Origin: Mycoplasmoides alvi ATCC 29626
GTDB lineage: Bacteria; Bacillota_I; Bacilli_A; Mycoplasmatales; Mycoplasmoidaceae
Direction: 5' to 3'
NCBI RefSeq assembly: GCF_000701785.1
Contig: NZ_JNJU01000002.1
Coordinates: 124,001 to 188,000 of the forward strand
Length of the DNA: 64,000 nucleotides
Both the position numbers and the translations under genes were made by a program. This document shows, piece after piece, positions 33,366 through 45,303 of the stretch. The notes beneath the pieces are model-generated. The model was not told where the DNA came from and did no database searches. It saw only the letters and a program-made list of their open reading frames with translations. Each line of letters starts with the position of its first letter. The stretch's first letter is position 1.

Positions 33366-33632
33366 TTAAATTAAATTATTTTCTTCTAAAGCTTTTTGAA
33401 TGCCTGTAATTGCATCCATTTCATCCTCACCATCTGCAATAATTTCAATAGTTTCTCCTTGCTTAACGCCCAATGATAACAAACTAATAATGGATTTAGG
33501 ATTAGCAGTTGAATTAGAAGAATTTTTAATTTCTAATTTTGATTTATATTGACTTGCGGCTTTTACCAATAAAGTAGCTGGCCTAGCATGCAACCCAGCT
33601 GGATCTTGAATAATAACAGTAATTGATTTCAT
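33366..33632 (-). CDS. ptsH: Phosphocarrier protein HPr
   Basis: 88 codons, the usual size. HPr passes phosphate from enzyme I to sugar-specific PTS enzymes. The phosphorylated His lies in DPAGLHARPATLLV (about residue 15), and the regulatory Ser in NPKSIISLLSLGV (about residue 46), the target of HPr kinase. So PTS sugar uptake is expected. It is first in the series ptsH-ispF-hpt-ftsH with short gaps. Confidence 0.97.
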   Translation of the reverse strand: MKSITVIIQDPAGLHARPATLLVKAASQYKSKLEIKNSSNSTANPKSIISLLSLGVKQGETIEIIADGEDEMDAITGIQKALEENNLI

Positions 33633-34249
33633 TTTTAAACCCTTTTAAACATTCTTACAACTATGTTTAATTTTACAAAATTTCAAAGTTATTTAAGATA
33701 GTATTTAGAATACAATTATATTTAATTGTATAGTAATAATTAAATTATCAACTTATTGTGTGTTGATATATTATTCATTATTTATATTGCAATTCTAAAA
33801 AATGCAGTGATGAAATTAATTGAGTTTTTTTATTAATCAGTTTGCAATTTGTTGATTCGTTATTTTTTTCATTACTTAGTTTGATTTTTTAATTAAAAAC
33901 AAAGTTAATTTACTAATTTTTTAAATAATTTATTTTATTCATTGTTAAGATTAATCTTTATTTCATGAATTATTATCATTAGACAAAAATAACAAAACAT
34001 TATTGTTTATTAGTAGATAAGATTTAATGTTTATAAAATTTTTTAAATTGTTTTAAAAATTAAACAATTAATTTATCTAGTTTTTTGTTTTAACAATATA
34101 AATAACTAGTTCGTTTTCATAAGTTTAAAATCATATTTAGTTATCAATTGTAATCATTTAACTAAATTTAAAATTCATAATAAAACAATAAATAAACTAT
34201 ATCAAAAAGATATGACTACTTATAACTTTAATTTTTAATTAAAAGTTTT
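33633..34249. other. AT-rich intergenic stretch
   Basis: About 600 bases with no gene I can support. It contains a small inverted repeat ATCAAC...GTTGAT around 33748-33770 and long A/T runs. It holds the promoter of ptsH at its left end, and presumably the end of the rplK-rplA transcript at its right end. Confidence 0.6.
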
Positions 34250-34924
34250 TTACAAATTAATTTTAACTTTAACACTAGGCCCCATAGTTGATGATAAAGC
34301 AATATTTTGAATGTATGTACCTTTTACTGTAGAAGGACGTTTAGATTTAATTAAATCCAATAAAACATTACAATTTTCAACAACTTGTGCAGTTGGAGTA
34401 GATACTTTACCAACCATCAAATGAATATTGCCAAAAGTATCAGTACGATATTCTTTTTTACCTTTTTTAAATTCTTTAACAGTAGCAACAACATCTGTAG
34501 TAACTGTTCCAGTTTTGGGGTTCGGCATTAGTCCTCTCGGTCCTAAGATTTTACCCAGTTTTCCTAATTCGATCATAAACTTAGGCATGGTAATTATTAA
34601 ATCAAAATCTAATCAACCAGATTTAATATCATTAATTTTATCTGTGTCACCAGCAAAATCAGCACCTGCTTCCAAAGCTTCTTTAGGGTTGTCAGTAATT
34701 GCCAATATTCTTATAGACTTACCTACATTATGTGGTAATGTAATTGCTCCACGCAATTGTTGCTCAGCTTTAGTAGTATCCAAATTTAATTTAATTGCAA
34801 TATCAATAGAAGAGTCAAACTTAGTTATTGATGAACCTTTAACTATATCAATTGCTTCAGTAAGTTCGTATATTTTCTTAAAATCAAACTTAGATAAAAC
34901 AGCTTTTAATTTCTTACCAGCCAT
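34250..34924 (-). CDS. rplA: 50S ribosomal protein L1
   Basis: 224 codons. L1 forms the mobile L1 stalk of the large subunit and in many bacteria represses its own operon. N-terminal GKKLKAVLSKFDFKKIYELTEAIDIVKG, central LGKILGPRGLMPNPKTGTVT (L1 signature) and C-terminal NIALSSTMGPSVKVKINL are all present. One TGA-Trp precedes LDFDLIITMPKFM. It begins 3 bases after rplK. Confidence 0.97.
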
Positions 34925-34926
34925 AA

Positions 34927-35379
34927 TTAATTTTTAACCTCTTTTTTAGGTTTGATTGGACTAACTCCTTCAATTTCTAAGCCCATTTGTTTAGCAGTGC
35001 CAGCAATTAATCTAAGTGCAGCATCAATATCATTAGCATTTAAATCAGGCATTTTGTATTCAGCAATTTTAATTGCTGCTTCTTTGCTTATTTTGCCAAC
35101 CTTATCTGTTTTAGCATTTTTTGCACCTTTTTCAATTTTAGCAGCTTCTTTTAACAACATAGTTGTTGGAGTAGTTTTTAAAACAAAAGTAAATGATTTG
35201 TCATTAAAAGCAGTAATCACACATGGAACTACTTTGCCCATTCTATCTTTGGTTTTATCATTAAATTGTTTTGTAAATTCAGCCATATTGATACCAATTG
35301 AAGCCAAAGCAGGTCCTGGTTTTGCCTGACCACCAATTAATTCAATCTTAGCTACTCTTGTAACTTCTTTTTTTGCCAT
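34927..35379 (-). CDS. rplK: 50S ribosomal protein L11
   Basis: 150 codons from [18 protein letters not shown]11 binds the GTPase centre of 23S r[27 protein letters not shown] and [13 protein letters not shown] are the signatures. I start at the Met of MAKKEV rather than five codons earlier because all L11 proteins begin near this point and an AGGTG ribosome site precedes it. The leader carries an inverted repeat (see 35418-35448). Confidence 0.97.
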   Translation of the reverse strand: MAKKEVTRVAKIELIGGQAKPGPALASIGINMAEFTKQFNDKTKDRMGKVVPCVITAFNDKSFTFVLKTTPTTMLLKEAAKIEKGAKNAKTDKVGKISKEAAIKIAEYKMPDLNANDIDAALRLIAGTAKQMGLEIEGVSPIKPKKEVKN

Positions 35380-35417
35380 ATGTAAAAGCAACACCTCATG
35401 TTCTTTTTGCAGTTATG

Positions 35418-35448
35418 CAAGGATTTAAATCCTCTCCTGCATTTAGAC
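35418..35448 (-). promoter_or_regulatory. Hairpin in the rplK leader
   Basis: On the minus strand GCAGGAGAGGATTTAAATCC followed by TTGC forms a self-complementary core (GGATTTAAATCC) about 45 bases before the rplK ATG. L1 commonly represses this operon by binding its leader, so this may be the control site. The link is inference. Confidence 0.35.
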
Positions 35449-35466
35449 AAATATATCGTTAACATT

Positions 35467-35889
35467 TTACTTTAAATCTTTAGAACTAGAAGAAAAATAT
35501 TTAATCTTTATATCCTGAACGCTAGCTCCATTTTTTAAATCATGATAACTACAATTAATTTTTTTAATTTCTTTTATTAAATTAAATGGATTTTTTAATA
35601 ATTCATTTTTTTCATAAATCACTACTGCTACAGGATTTTTATTTAAGAATTTAGCTACTTTAGAACCAATAGCAAAATAAATAGCAATCATTAAAAATGT
35701 AACAATTAAATAAAATATAAATGAATATAAGAGGACATCCTTATTGGTCTCATTTTTATGAATAAAAGCAATCACAATGATTGCAAAGAATCCAATTAAA
35801 AAAAATGTAATAAAAATAATAAATCATGAAAACATAAACAAAAAATATTTTTTTAATTTTAAAAGGTCTTTTGACTCTTTGTTATTCAT
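35467..35889 (-). CDS. Small membrane protein
   Basis: 140 codons. Two hydrophobic segments, about residues 13-40 (KYFLFMFSWFIIFITFFLIGFFAIIVIAF in two parts) and 52-80 (SFIFYLIVTFLMIAIYF), lead to a basic cytosolic tail of 60 residues. No motif tells its function. It follows a similar small membrane protein by 17 bases and precedes rplK. Position between phoU and rplK suggests no clear pathway. Confidence 0.65.
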
Positions 35890-35906
35890 TTATTGCCTCA
35901 TAATAA

Positions 35907-36200
35907 TTAAATTTTATTTTTCATTGTTCATTGAAAAGAAAATGGACATAATAACAACATAATAATTATTTTTCAATTTTTTTTAATAAAAAAATTTTTT
36001 TCATTAAGTTTTTTGCATGAAATCAAAATTAGTATAAATGTTGCAACTGTTGTAACTAAAAAAAACACAATTAAAGCGATAAAAATTTCACTTCTTGTAT
36101 TTATGCAAATTCCAATTAGCAAGCAAAGTCAAAATACATATAAAAATGTAATTCACCATGAAATATTTTTGCCAATTTTGTAATTTTTATCCATATTCAT
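35907..36200 (-). CDS. Small membrane protein
   Basis: 97 codons from ATG 36198-36200, with three TGA-Trp. Two hydrophobic segments, WWITFLYVFWLCLLIGICI and IFIALIVFFLVTTVATFILI, are joined by a short charged turn. The Lys/Asn-rich end is followed by a hydrophobic stretch and TMKNKI. The arrangement resembles the next gene (35467-35889), so the two may be distant duplicates or partners. No family recognised. Confidence 0.6.
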
Positions 36201-36214
36201 TTTGTATATAAAAA

Positions 36215-36919
36215 TTAATCTTTTTTTCTAAAAAAGAAATTAGATTCTTTAATAAAAACAAAATGATTAACAACATTCATTACATGATCCATAATTCTTT
36301 CTATATTCTTAATAGCCAAAATTAATTCAATAAAATATTCAGTTGTGTTGTTGTTATTATTATTAAAGACTTCATTTTCATTTACATAAATATTTTTTAA
36401 AGTTTTTAAAGACATTGAGTATTCATTTCAAAATTTTTTTTGCAATTCTAAAACATATTTATGTGCTTCAGAAGCATCATTTTGTTTAAAAAAATCAAAA
36501 ACTTTCTGATAATTAATTATTGCTTTGTTTTCTAAATTTTTTAAAACTTTTAAAGCAGGTGTATAAATAGTTAAATTTCGATCTAAAAATTTTGATAAAT
36601 TATTTGCATAATCACATATTCTTTCTAAATCATTAATAGAATTGATAATTGCAATTACAAACCGCAAATGACTTGCTTGAGGTTGCTCTTTAGATATTAT
36701 CCATACAGACTCATCTAATAAATCTGAATGAATAATATTTGACATTTTTTCCATCTCATAAATTTCTTGTAAAAGTTTATTTTTATTTATTAAATCTTCA
36801 TAAGAATCTAATGCTTCTAAAACTTTTAAATGCATTTGATATGTATGTTCTAAATAATCATAAAATTTAGAAATTAATTCTTTTTCAGATTGTTTTAAAG
36901 TTCCGTAATTAATGGCCAT
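36215..36919 (-). CDS. phoU: PhoU-like phosphate transport regulator
   Basis: 234 codons, all helical. Two PhoU repeats: the first with ESVWIISKEQPQASHLRFVIAI and NDLERICDYANNL, the second with AIKNIERIMDHVMNVVNH (the E/DxxxD metal-binding pattern). PhoU tunes the Pst transporter. Its ATG overlaps the end of the pstC-pstA gene by 11 bases. The second repeat has an Asn run (five residues) in its loop. Confidence 0.9.
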
Positions 36920-38909
36920 TTAATTTTTTCCTTCTTTTAAAAATTTTAATATTCATTCAATACATTTTTATTTTTCTAGAATTATTAAAAATTCATGGAA
37001 CAATAAGATTACTAATTATAACAAGAATTAAAATTAATATAGTTGCCATAAAAGCAGATTCAAACATAATAGATGTTGCATTTGCTGAAGTAGAAAATAA
37101 TTGTGCATAAATTCTTGTGGTTAAAGTTTGACCTCAAAGGCCCAAATCAATATGATTAGAAGATGTTAAACCAGCAGTTAAATAAAGAGGAGCTGTTTCG
37201 GCCATAATTCTACCAATTGACAAAATAATTGCTGTTAAAATTCCTTCTATAGCCATTGGAATAATAATTTTATAAATAGTTTCAAATTTACTAACACCTA
37301 GTGCATAAGAATTCATTTTAATCTCAACTGGAATGCTATTAAGTGATTGTTGTATTGTTCGAATAAATGTAGGCAGTACAACAATAGATATAGTTAATAT
37401 TCCTGCAATTAGAGAATTGCTTGATTGTCCGCCTGAAGCAAAACCTAAAAATTGCAAAAAGAAAGTTAAACCAAAAATACCAAATACAATAGATGGTGTT
37501 GAACCTAAACAATCTACAAAAAATAAAATTACTTTTTTTCATTTATTACTTTTGGCATATTCATTTAAATATAAACTAGTTAATAAAGAAATTGGGAATG
37601 AAATTGTAAGGGAAATAATAATTATTATTATCGTATTAACAATTGCCCTTCCTGTACTATCATTTCCAATAGAATTAATTGTAGCACTAGGTAAAAAAGC
37701 AGCAGACCCACCATTAATTAAAACATAAAGCAATAAATAAGTAATGAATACAAAACAAATAATTACCGCGCATCATTCTCAAAATATTTTTCAAATATCA
37801 TATATATGTAAAAAATGATTATTTCTTAATCTTTTTTTTATATAAGTAGATGTTTCATGAATATTATGAGTAGTTATTTTAAACATAGTATTAGCTGTTA
37901 AATTTTCAAATGTTAAAGCAATATACCTAGGAATAAATGTCACTACATTGTAGAATATTTGTTGTATTTTAAATAATCAAGGATATTTTTTTTGTGTGCT
38001 CTCTTTTGTCATTCACAAAATAAACCCATTTAAAATAATAATTATAAAAAAAAGAAATAATGCAAATACATAAAGGACGCCACGCATTGAACTTGAACTA
38101 TTTTCACTATAAAAATTATATGAAATAATTGAACCTAAAGTTTTTAACCCAGATAAAAAAACATTACCAAGACCACTATCAAAAACTTGATTAAAATTTT
38201 GAGATGTTAAAATAAAATTTAATGCCATGGTTTCTCCAATTGCTCTTCCCATAGCAACAATAATCGCTACTACAATGCCAACTTTAGCTTGTTTTTTAGC
38301 AACCTTATAAATTGCTTTAGTTTTAGATGTTCCCAAAGCAATAGGTGATAAAATAAATTCATTAGATACTGCATCTAGTGCATTGTATGACAAAGCAACA
38401 ATTGTAGGTAAAACCATAAAAGCAAGCATCACAAATGCTGTTATTAAGTTTCAAGATGTTGACAAATTAAAAATTGATTGAATTAATTGACCTAGTGATG
38501 TTGCTGCAAATAATCCAAATACAACTGATGGTATTCCTGCTAGCAAATTAATTACAATTCTTAAAAATTTAACATACTTTTGAGGTGTTCGATATTTTAA
38601 AAAAACAGCCGTTTTAATCCCAATAGGACCTGCAACTAATAAAGAACCCATAGTAATAAGTAAAGTAATAAATAATGGCAATCATATACCAGCTTGCCCA
38701 TTACTTAAATTATATTCACTAGTGAATATAGATCATCCATATTGTTCAAAGCCTGGCACTGATTGAATAATAATGAAAATGATAATGCCTATAAAAAGAA
38801 TAGCAACAAATCAAGCAAATATAAATGTAAGATTTTTAAAAAAATGATTTTTTAAAATTTTATTTCACACTTGTTCAATAGAATTTTTATTTTTTATTTT
38901 AAAAATCAT
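36909..38909 (-). CDS. Phosphate ABC transporter permease, PstC-PstA fusion
   Basis: 666 codons. The N-terminal half is PstC-like: six spans with the EAA-type loop [21 protein letters not shown] and [14 protein letters not shown]. The C-terminal half is PstA-like, with [20 protein letters not shown] and [16 protein letters not shown]. Each half repeats PSVVFG(L/I)F(A/G). A linker of about 60 basic residues joins them. Most bacteria have two proteins; M. genitalium MG411 is also a fusion. It sits between pstS and phoU with overlapping ends. Confidence 0.93.
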
Positions 38910-40057
38910 TACTCAACTCCAAATCTAACAGGATTAAATTGGAAGTCATTTTTTCAAAATAAATCCATTTTTGTTAAAACTAATTGTTCTAATGTTAGAT
39001 CTTTTGTAACTACATCAGTTAAAAACATAACTTTTAATTGATCATCATTTAAAAATATTAATCCTTGATCTAAAAAAATTTTTTGAACAATTTCAAATTC
39101 ACTTGGAAATAAATATTTAGAAAATAAAATTCAACTTACAAATTTTTGAACATTAATGAGTTTATTAGTATTATTTAAAGAGATAATTGTATTAAATGGC
39201 CTAGTTCAATTATATTTTTTAGCAGAAACATTATCTATATTAGCTTCGACTCCATTACATTTCATCACAACAAACCCATCATTTAAAATAGTATTTATAT
39301 TATTTTGAATAAAACCTAAACTAAGATAAATCATAGAACCAGCAGTCTTTGCATTAGTTTTAAAATTAGTATAAGCTTCACTATTAGATTCATTTGTTAT
39401 TCTTGTAATTGGTCCATAACTACCACCATTTAAAGCATTTTGAGTTTGTGCACTTAATGTGGTGGTATCAATTAGTTTGGAATCTTTAAAAAAAGCTTCA
39501 GCTGTTCCAGAAGAAAGTGAACCGCCACTTCTAGCGTATGGTGTAATTAGAATTTCATTACTTATCGATGAATTTCCTGAATAAAATCTATTAAGAGGAA
39601 TAGAATTATAACCAGCAAATGCATTGTATAAATCAGCAATATTATTTTGATTAATATCTCAATTATTATCTACATTTTTAGGTGGCAATAACAAGATGCC
39701 AATTGCATCAATAGCTAGAGTAATAGTTTTTAAATTATTAACCTTTCATTTATTCGTAAGTTCTGAATCATTCTCGACAGAACTTCTAGGACTTTTTGAT
39801 GCATTTCCCATTAAAGTTTGTAAATTTGCAATTGAAGAAATTCCAACAGAAGATCCTCCTGCTTGTACACTAATTTCTACTCCGTTATTTTTGCTATATT
39901 CATTCCCCAAATTAGACAAAAGTGGCTGAACAGAACTAGAACCTTTTGAGTCAATAACAATGAAATTGCCGCAAGAACTTAAAAAAGGCAAGCAAATTAA
40001 ACCAATCCCAAATACACAAGTTAAATTAAACAAAAATTTTTTTCTTTGTTTTTGCAT
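38909..40057 (-). CDS. pstS: Phosphate-binding lipoprotein PstS
   Basis: 382 codons. A signal peptide with lipobox FLSSCGN (Cys 29) anchors the protein outside the membrane. The phosphate-site strands DSKGSSSVQPLL and VQAGGSSVGISSI, and RSGGSLSSGTAEAFF, follow the PstS pattern. The start MQKQRKKF was chosen over an upstream ATG at 40081 because the signal peptide begins here. The stop shares one base with the start codon of the permease gene (38909), so translation is probably coupled. Confidence 0.9.
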
Positions 40058-40064
40058 TTTACTA

Positions 40065-41366
40065 TTAACCAATACGACCACTTATGTAATCCTTTGTTCG
40101 TGCTTGCTGGGGTTTTGTAAATATTTGCTTAGTTTGACCAAATTCAATAATTTTACCTTGATAAAAGAAAATAGTTTGGTCACTAACTCTTTGCGCTTGA
40201 GCCATGGAATGAGTAACGATTATAATAGTAAATTTTTCCTTTAACTTAAATATTAATTGTTCAATTTTGCTTGTTGCAATTGGATCTAATGCAGAAGTTG
40301 GTTCATCCATTAATAAAACGTCTGGTTGTAATGCAATTGCTCTTGCTATGCATAATCTTTGTTGTTGGCCCCCAGATAAACCTAAAGCACTTTCATGAAG
40401 AATATTTTTAACTTCATCTCATAAAGCTGCATCTTTTAAAGAATTTATAACTATTTCTTTTATTGCTTCTTTATCTTTGATTCCATGTGATTTTAATGCA
40501 TAAGCAATATTTTCATATATTGACAAATTAAAAGGTGTTGGTTTTTGAAAAACCATACCCACTCTAGTTCTTAATTCTAGATCTGTCAAAATTTTAGAAG
40601 AAATATTTTTTCCTAAAAATCAAATGTCACCAGTAATTTTTACACCATCTATTAAATCATTCATTCGATTTAAAGATCTTAAAAAAGTAGATTTTCCACA
40701 GCCTGATGGCCCAATTAAAGCTGTTACCTTATTTTTTTGAATTTCAATATTTATATCAGACAATGCATTTTTTTCACCATTTTTATATCAAAGGCAAAAA
40801 TTTTTCACTTCAAAAACGTTTGTATTTTTAAAGTCTTTTAAAAAAACTTCTAAATTTAATTTTTTGTCTTTTGCTAATATTTTTAACTGTGAAATATCTT
40901 TTTTTATAGATTTAATTTGACTACGTAACTCCAAAACATTTGGAATTGTCTTTATATAAGATTTAATGTTTAAAATGTTATTTTTTGTCTCATCAATTTT
41001 TTGTTGAATATTGACTTTTTCCTCGTCAGAAACTATGTTAAGTTGTTTTTCTAAATTTATTATTTGAGTTTTTAGTAAACCAAGATGAATAGATGGTAAA
41101 GTCTTATAAAGATAATCTTTTTGCTTTATCATCTTAGCTAGTTTATTTTTTAATTCAATAATATTTAATTTGTACTCTTTACGTTGTGCCAAAAGTTTTT
41201 TCTTATTTATTTGCTTTTGCTCTTTTGTCAATTTTACAACAACAAAGGGTTTGCTTGATTCTTCTTCTTGCAATTTTACATCTGAAATATTTTGAGTAGA
41301 AATAATCTTTGAAGGCTCTATGTCTTCACGATTTAAATTTAATTTTTGATTATTAGAGTCAAACAT
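40065..41366 (-). CDS. pstB: Phosphate ABC transporter ATPase with N-terminal coiled-coil extension
   Basis: 433 codons, about 180 longer than the usual PstB. Residues 185-433 are a full ATPase: Walker [39 protein letters not shown], signature [16 protein letters not shown], Walker [15 protein letters not shown], switch [11 protein letters not shown]. Residues 45-180 are Lys/Glu/Ile/Leu-rich with heptad spacing, a long coiled coil. It is the first gene of pstB-pstS-pstCA-phoU. The extension may tether the ATPase or a regulator; this is inference. Confidence 0.93.
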
Positions 41367-41490
41367 CTTATCAAATTATAAACGATATGTTTTTAAAACA
41401 AATTTAATTGGGCTTCCTAACAATAAATTAATAAAGTAAGAATTAAAAAGTAATTTTATATAAATCCCTTTCATATCGATACACATGAGG

Positions 41491-41587
41491 ATAAGTTCAA
41501 AAATAATTATAAATGAATATATTTTTTTTGGTTATTTTATTCATTTTAAAAATATTTTATCCAAATTTAAATTTTCTTTGAACTTAT
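41491..41587. promoter_or_regulatory. 11-bp inverted repeat flanking the promoter area of the large surface protein
   Basis: ATAAGTTCAAA (41491-41501) and TTTGAACTTAT (41577-41587) are exact reverse complements around 75 AT-rich bases. The right arm ends just before the ribosome binding site TGGAGGGA. Known precedent: M. penetrans p35-family promoters are flanked by 12-bp inverted repeats and invert. Whether this segment inverts cannot be told from one sequence. Confidence 0.55.
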
Positions 41588-41604
41588 ATATGTGGAGGGA
41601 ACTA

Positions 41605-44600
41605 ATGAAAAAAATAAAATTAAAATTCTTGTTAATTATTGGAATCCTAATTGCAAGTATAGTTACAATACTTTCATTTTGTGTTATAAACCAAACAAAT
41701 TTATTTTTAAACAATCAAATTAACAAAAAAAATATTGATTCTCCAAATTTTCTTCAAAAAATTGAAACTGAATCAGTTAAAAAACTAAATAATAAAGAGT
41801 ACATAGGTTATACATTAAATAGTGATCCAGTTTTAGCATCTCAAAATGTTTCTATAGAAAACAATAACATAATCTATGATCCATTTCGATTATTATCTTT
41901 AAAAAAACAAACAAATGCAGTGGCGTCCAAAGTTAATATAGATGTTATAAATGATTTTTGAAATAAATGTAATTTAATATTAGATGATATTAATAGCTAT
42001 GCTGTTATTGAAGGTTTTACTCCATTTTTAGAAGCTAGTTCTAATTTAGAATTTTCTGATAAACACCGCCACTTTGGTGATGTACATTGTTTTATCTATT
42101 CATACACAGCAAATTCTATGTATGGAACTTCTGGAGAATCTGAACAAATAAAAGAAAGTGTTAATGATATTTATCAAAATCAAATGGGTTATTCATATGA
42201 TAAATTTTGTATACATGCAATGACCTATAAATGTTCTGATATTCCTATTACTGTAGAATTCCCTGCAGGTTACAAACAATCAGAAATGTTTATTCCATAT
42301 GATGCTACAGACCCAAATGAAAAAGGTGAATTTACTTTTAAAGTTGGAAGTGCTGGTAGCAATTGAGATAGTAATTCCAATACAATTATATTAGGCCCAA
42401 AAGAGAGTCAAGGTTTCCGAGCAGGTTTTATAGTTCATGCTAAATATTTACCTAAAATATCAATTGATCCACAAACTTTTAAATTAAATAATGAAATCTA
42501 CAATATTAGTGTTTCTAAACCTTATGATATTAGATATAGTTATTTATCTGTTAAAAATAAAAATAGTTGAAATACATTAAAAGATTATGCTGACTTTTTG
42601 TCTTATAGAGAAAACAAAATTAATGAAATTAAAAATCTAATAAATGACCCTAAATACTTTCCATATATTAATCAATGCATTAATAGTCAAAGCAATTTAG
42701 CAAGTAATCAAATAATGGAACAATCTAATTTAGTTAGTAATGTTTATAAAATTAAACAATACAAATATTTAGTTCCAGATCAAATTCAAAATACCTATGT
42801 AAATTATAATGTAACTAATAATAGTATTAAAAATATTAGATATTATTCCAATATAAATAATTTTATCGCAGATCAAATTATTTTAGACCCCGAATCTGGT
42901 GTTAAAAATAGAAATAAAAATAATATTTCAGTTTACAATGAAACAGATTATGAAAATTTAGCTCTTCGTTTTAAATTTGATGATGACTTTTTAAATCTAC
43001 TAAATTTAATTGATGAATATAACAATTTATTACTCACAGTTAAGAAGAAATTAAATAATTTAACTGACAATGAAATCAAGTTATTTTTATATCCATTATG
43101 AAATTTTGAATATGATATTAAATCATTTGAAAATCTTGATAAATTAATTAATGAATTACAAAATAATTCATGAAAAGTTGATAATACTATTATTCCAAAA
43201 ATGAAGGAAATTTTTCAAGAAAATTACATTATTAATGATGATAACCTTTATTTTTTTCATGATTTACCTGAACTATTTAAAGAAATTTATGAGCAATTAA
43301 AAATTGAAGCACTTGTTTCACAAGCAGATCAAGAACCAACAAAAATTTCTATTTTTGAAAATAAATCTTTTAATTCAATTAATTTTAATAATGAAATATT
43401 GTTACAAAATAAAAATTTAACTAGTCAAAACATTGCCAAACTAAAAATAAGTGACTTAATGTTAAAAAACAAAATATTCACATCTGAAAACACTGAGTCT
43501 ATTGAACTTAGTAAAATATCTAGAAAATACCCAATATGCAATAGCATAAATGTAGGATCCAATTTTATTGAATATAACATCAAATATCGTAAAAATTTTC
43601 AACAAATTAACCCTATAAATGATATTAACACTAAATTTAAAATTAATTTAAATATAGACAAACAAGGTTTTTTAGCTTCAGATTATATAGACAATAGTGC
43701 TAACTTAGATGATAAATTCTTTTATATTGAAAGGACTATAAAAGATAACCTATGTGGCGCAACTAGCACAGTTAATTTTCAAAAAAATAATATTCAAATA
43801 TTGAGTGGTACATCAACAGAAATAAGTGATTTAAACAAAATAATTAATACTTATGGAATTGATTTAAAACCTAATGATTTTACAGGTACATTTTATGTTT
43901 TAGTGAGCATTAATAATTCAAATGATTTAATTAATTTTGGAAATGAAAATTTTCCAGAAATCATTCCAAATAATATGTGATTTATTAATCAAAGTATAAT
44001 TGATCCTTCTATTAGGACATATTTATTTAAATTAGAAGCTGCTAAAAAATTAATATCATTAGATGATATAGATTTCAAAATAGAAAATAAAAAATTGTGT
44101 ATGAGAATTAAAAATGATCAAATACAAGAAACAATTAATTTAAATTTCCAAAAAGATGATTTAAATAATCTTTTATTAAACCAAGTGATATTTTTTTCTT
44201 TATCTCCATCAATTGCTATCAATGATATTAATGATTCACAAAAATACAATAATTTAATTGAACGCTTAGAAAATGCGCTAACTAATTTAAATTTTGTTGT
44301 ATTTAAACAAAACATAAATATTAATTTTTACACAAATGAAATAAACTTTCAAATATCTTCTTATACAGATTTAAAAATAGATATTATTGAAACTAACTTA
44401 AATAAAATTGAATTAAATTATTCTACTAATGATAATTATGAAAATAAATATTCTATAAGTTATCAAATTATTGAAAATAATAATAGTTTATTATTGTCTT
44501 TAAATACAAGTACACACATTACTGAATCTGCATATAAAATTTACATCATGCCTTTCGAGAATGAAATAATAAATTTTTTAATCAATAGCATTAATAAAAA

Positions 44601-44835
44601 TGAAATTTTAGTGTCTAAAAATTTGGAAATTACTAATTTAAAAATTAACTTTTTAGATCTAAGCAATGAAATGGAAGTTAAAGCAAAAAGTAAAACATCT
44701 TCTTCAAATTTAAATGATTCAGTTCCTATAATATTAGGAATTACAATTCCAATTATTTTAGCTTGCCTAATTTTAATTCCATTATCCTTTTGGTTGTATA
44801 AAAAAAGGAAAATAAAACTAAAAAAAATTAGATAA
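41605..44835 (+). CDS. Large surface protein with N- and C-terminal membrane anchors
   Basis: 1076 codons. ATG 41605 follows a strong GGAGGGA ribosome site by 5 bases; an upstream in-frame ATG at 41485 lacks one. Residues 7-28 are a hydrophobic signal or anchor (FLLIIGILIASIVTILSF). About 1000 residues of Asn/Ile/Lys/Ser-rich, probably external sequence follow, including a Cys/His-rich part early on (DKHRHFGDVHCFIYSY, DKFCIHAMTYKCSDIPI). A single span near the C-terminus (PIILGITIPIILACLILIPL) is followed by a basic tail. No enzymatic motif is seen. It is a candidate adhesin or antigen, on the opposite strand from its neighbours. Confidence 0.85.
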
Positions 44836-44840
44836 AAATA

Positions 44841-44880
44841 AAAGGTCCTTCTATCCTTATAAGAATAGAAGGACTATTTA
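44841..44880. terminator. Bidirectional hairpin terminator
   Basis: GGTCCTTCTAT (44844-44854) pairs with ATAGAAGGACT (44865-44875), 11 bp with a terminal G-U. It lies 8 bases after the surface protein stop. A/T-rich flanks on both sides (TATTTTTAT on the minus strand) allow use in either direction. Confidence 0.75.
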
Positions 44881-45303
44881 TATTAACATCTTTAGATCTT
44901 ATTAGATCTTCAGATAACTATACACCATTTCTTAAAAGTAAAAGATAAACTTTATTAATACTTTGGTGATACAGAAGCACAAATTTACGTATAGTTTAAG
45001 TAAGAGAAAAACTTAAAAAATAAAATTTAGGGTGCTGTTAAGGTAAGTAATGTATTTAGTAGAGAGAAAAAAAGAGGAAGATAAAGTTAATTATCTAGGA
45101 GAATGGTTTTCAAATTGAATCCACATTTAAGCAAAACAATGATTCTTTTTTTAATTTAGAGAAATTTAACTTCAAGAATTTTATGGACAAGTTGAGCAAC
45201 ATGAAATTCGAAAAGAAGACTCATTCCCAGGTGGTACCATATACACTTTGATACCACCCAATCTTATTGTAACACAAAACAAAATTAATATGATTTAAGT
45301 TGC
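44881..45303. other. Intergenic stretch with coding-like debris
   Basis: No intact gene. Short open frames on the plus strand (45049-45126; 45099-45272) have plausible codon use but no credible starts and overlap in different frames, so they may be remnants. A GGTGGTA...TACCACC hairpin (about 45230-45259) may terminate the leftward ribonucleotide reductase transcript. Confidence 0.4.

Noticed and set aside
34428-34937. 169-codon open frame opposite rplA and rplK
   Set aside because: Antisense shadow of strongly conserved ribosomal protein genes; no ribosome site and no family pattern.
45031-45060. GGTGCTGTT sequence resembling the start of SRP (4.5S) RNA
   Set aside because: The conserved GGAAGCAGCC-type apical loop and its pairing strand do not follow; the match is a short chance hit.
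45099-45272. 58-codon open frame on the plus strand with good codon use
   Set aside because: No start codon, a second overlapping frame is equally open, and a hairpin lies inside; at best debris.
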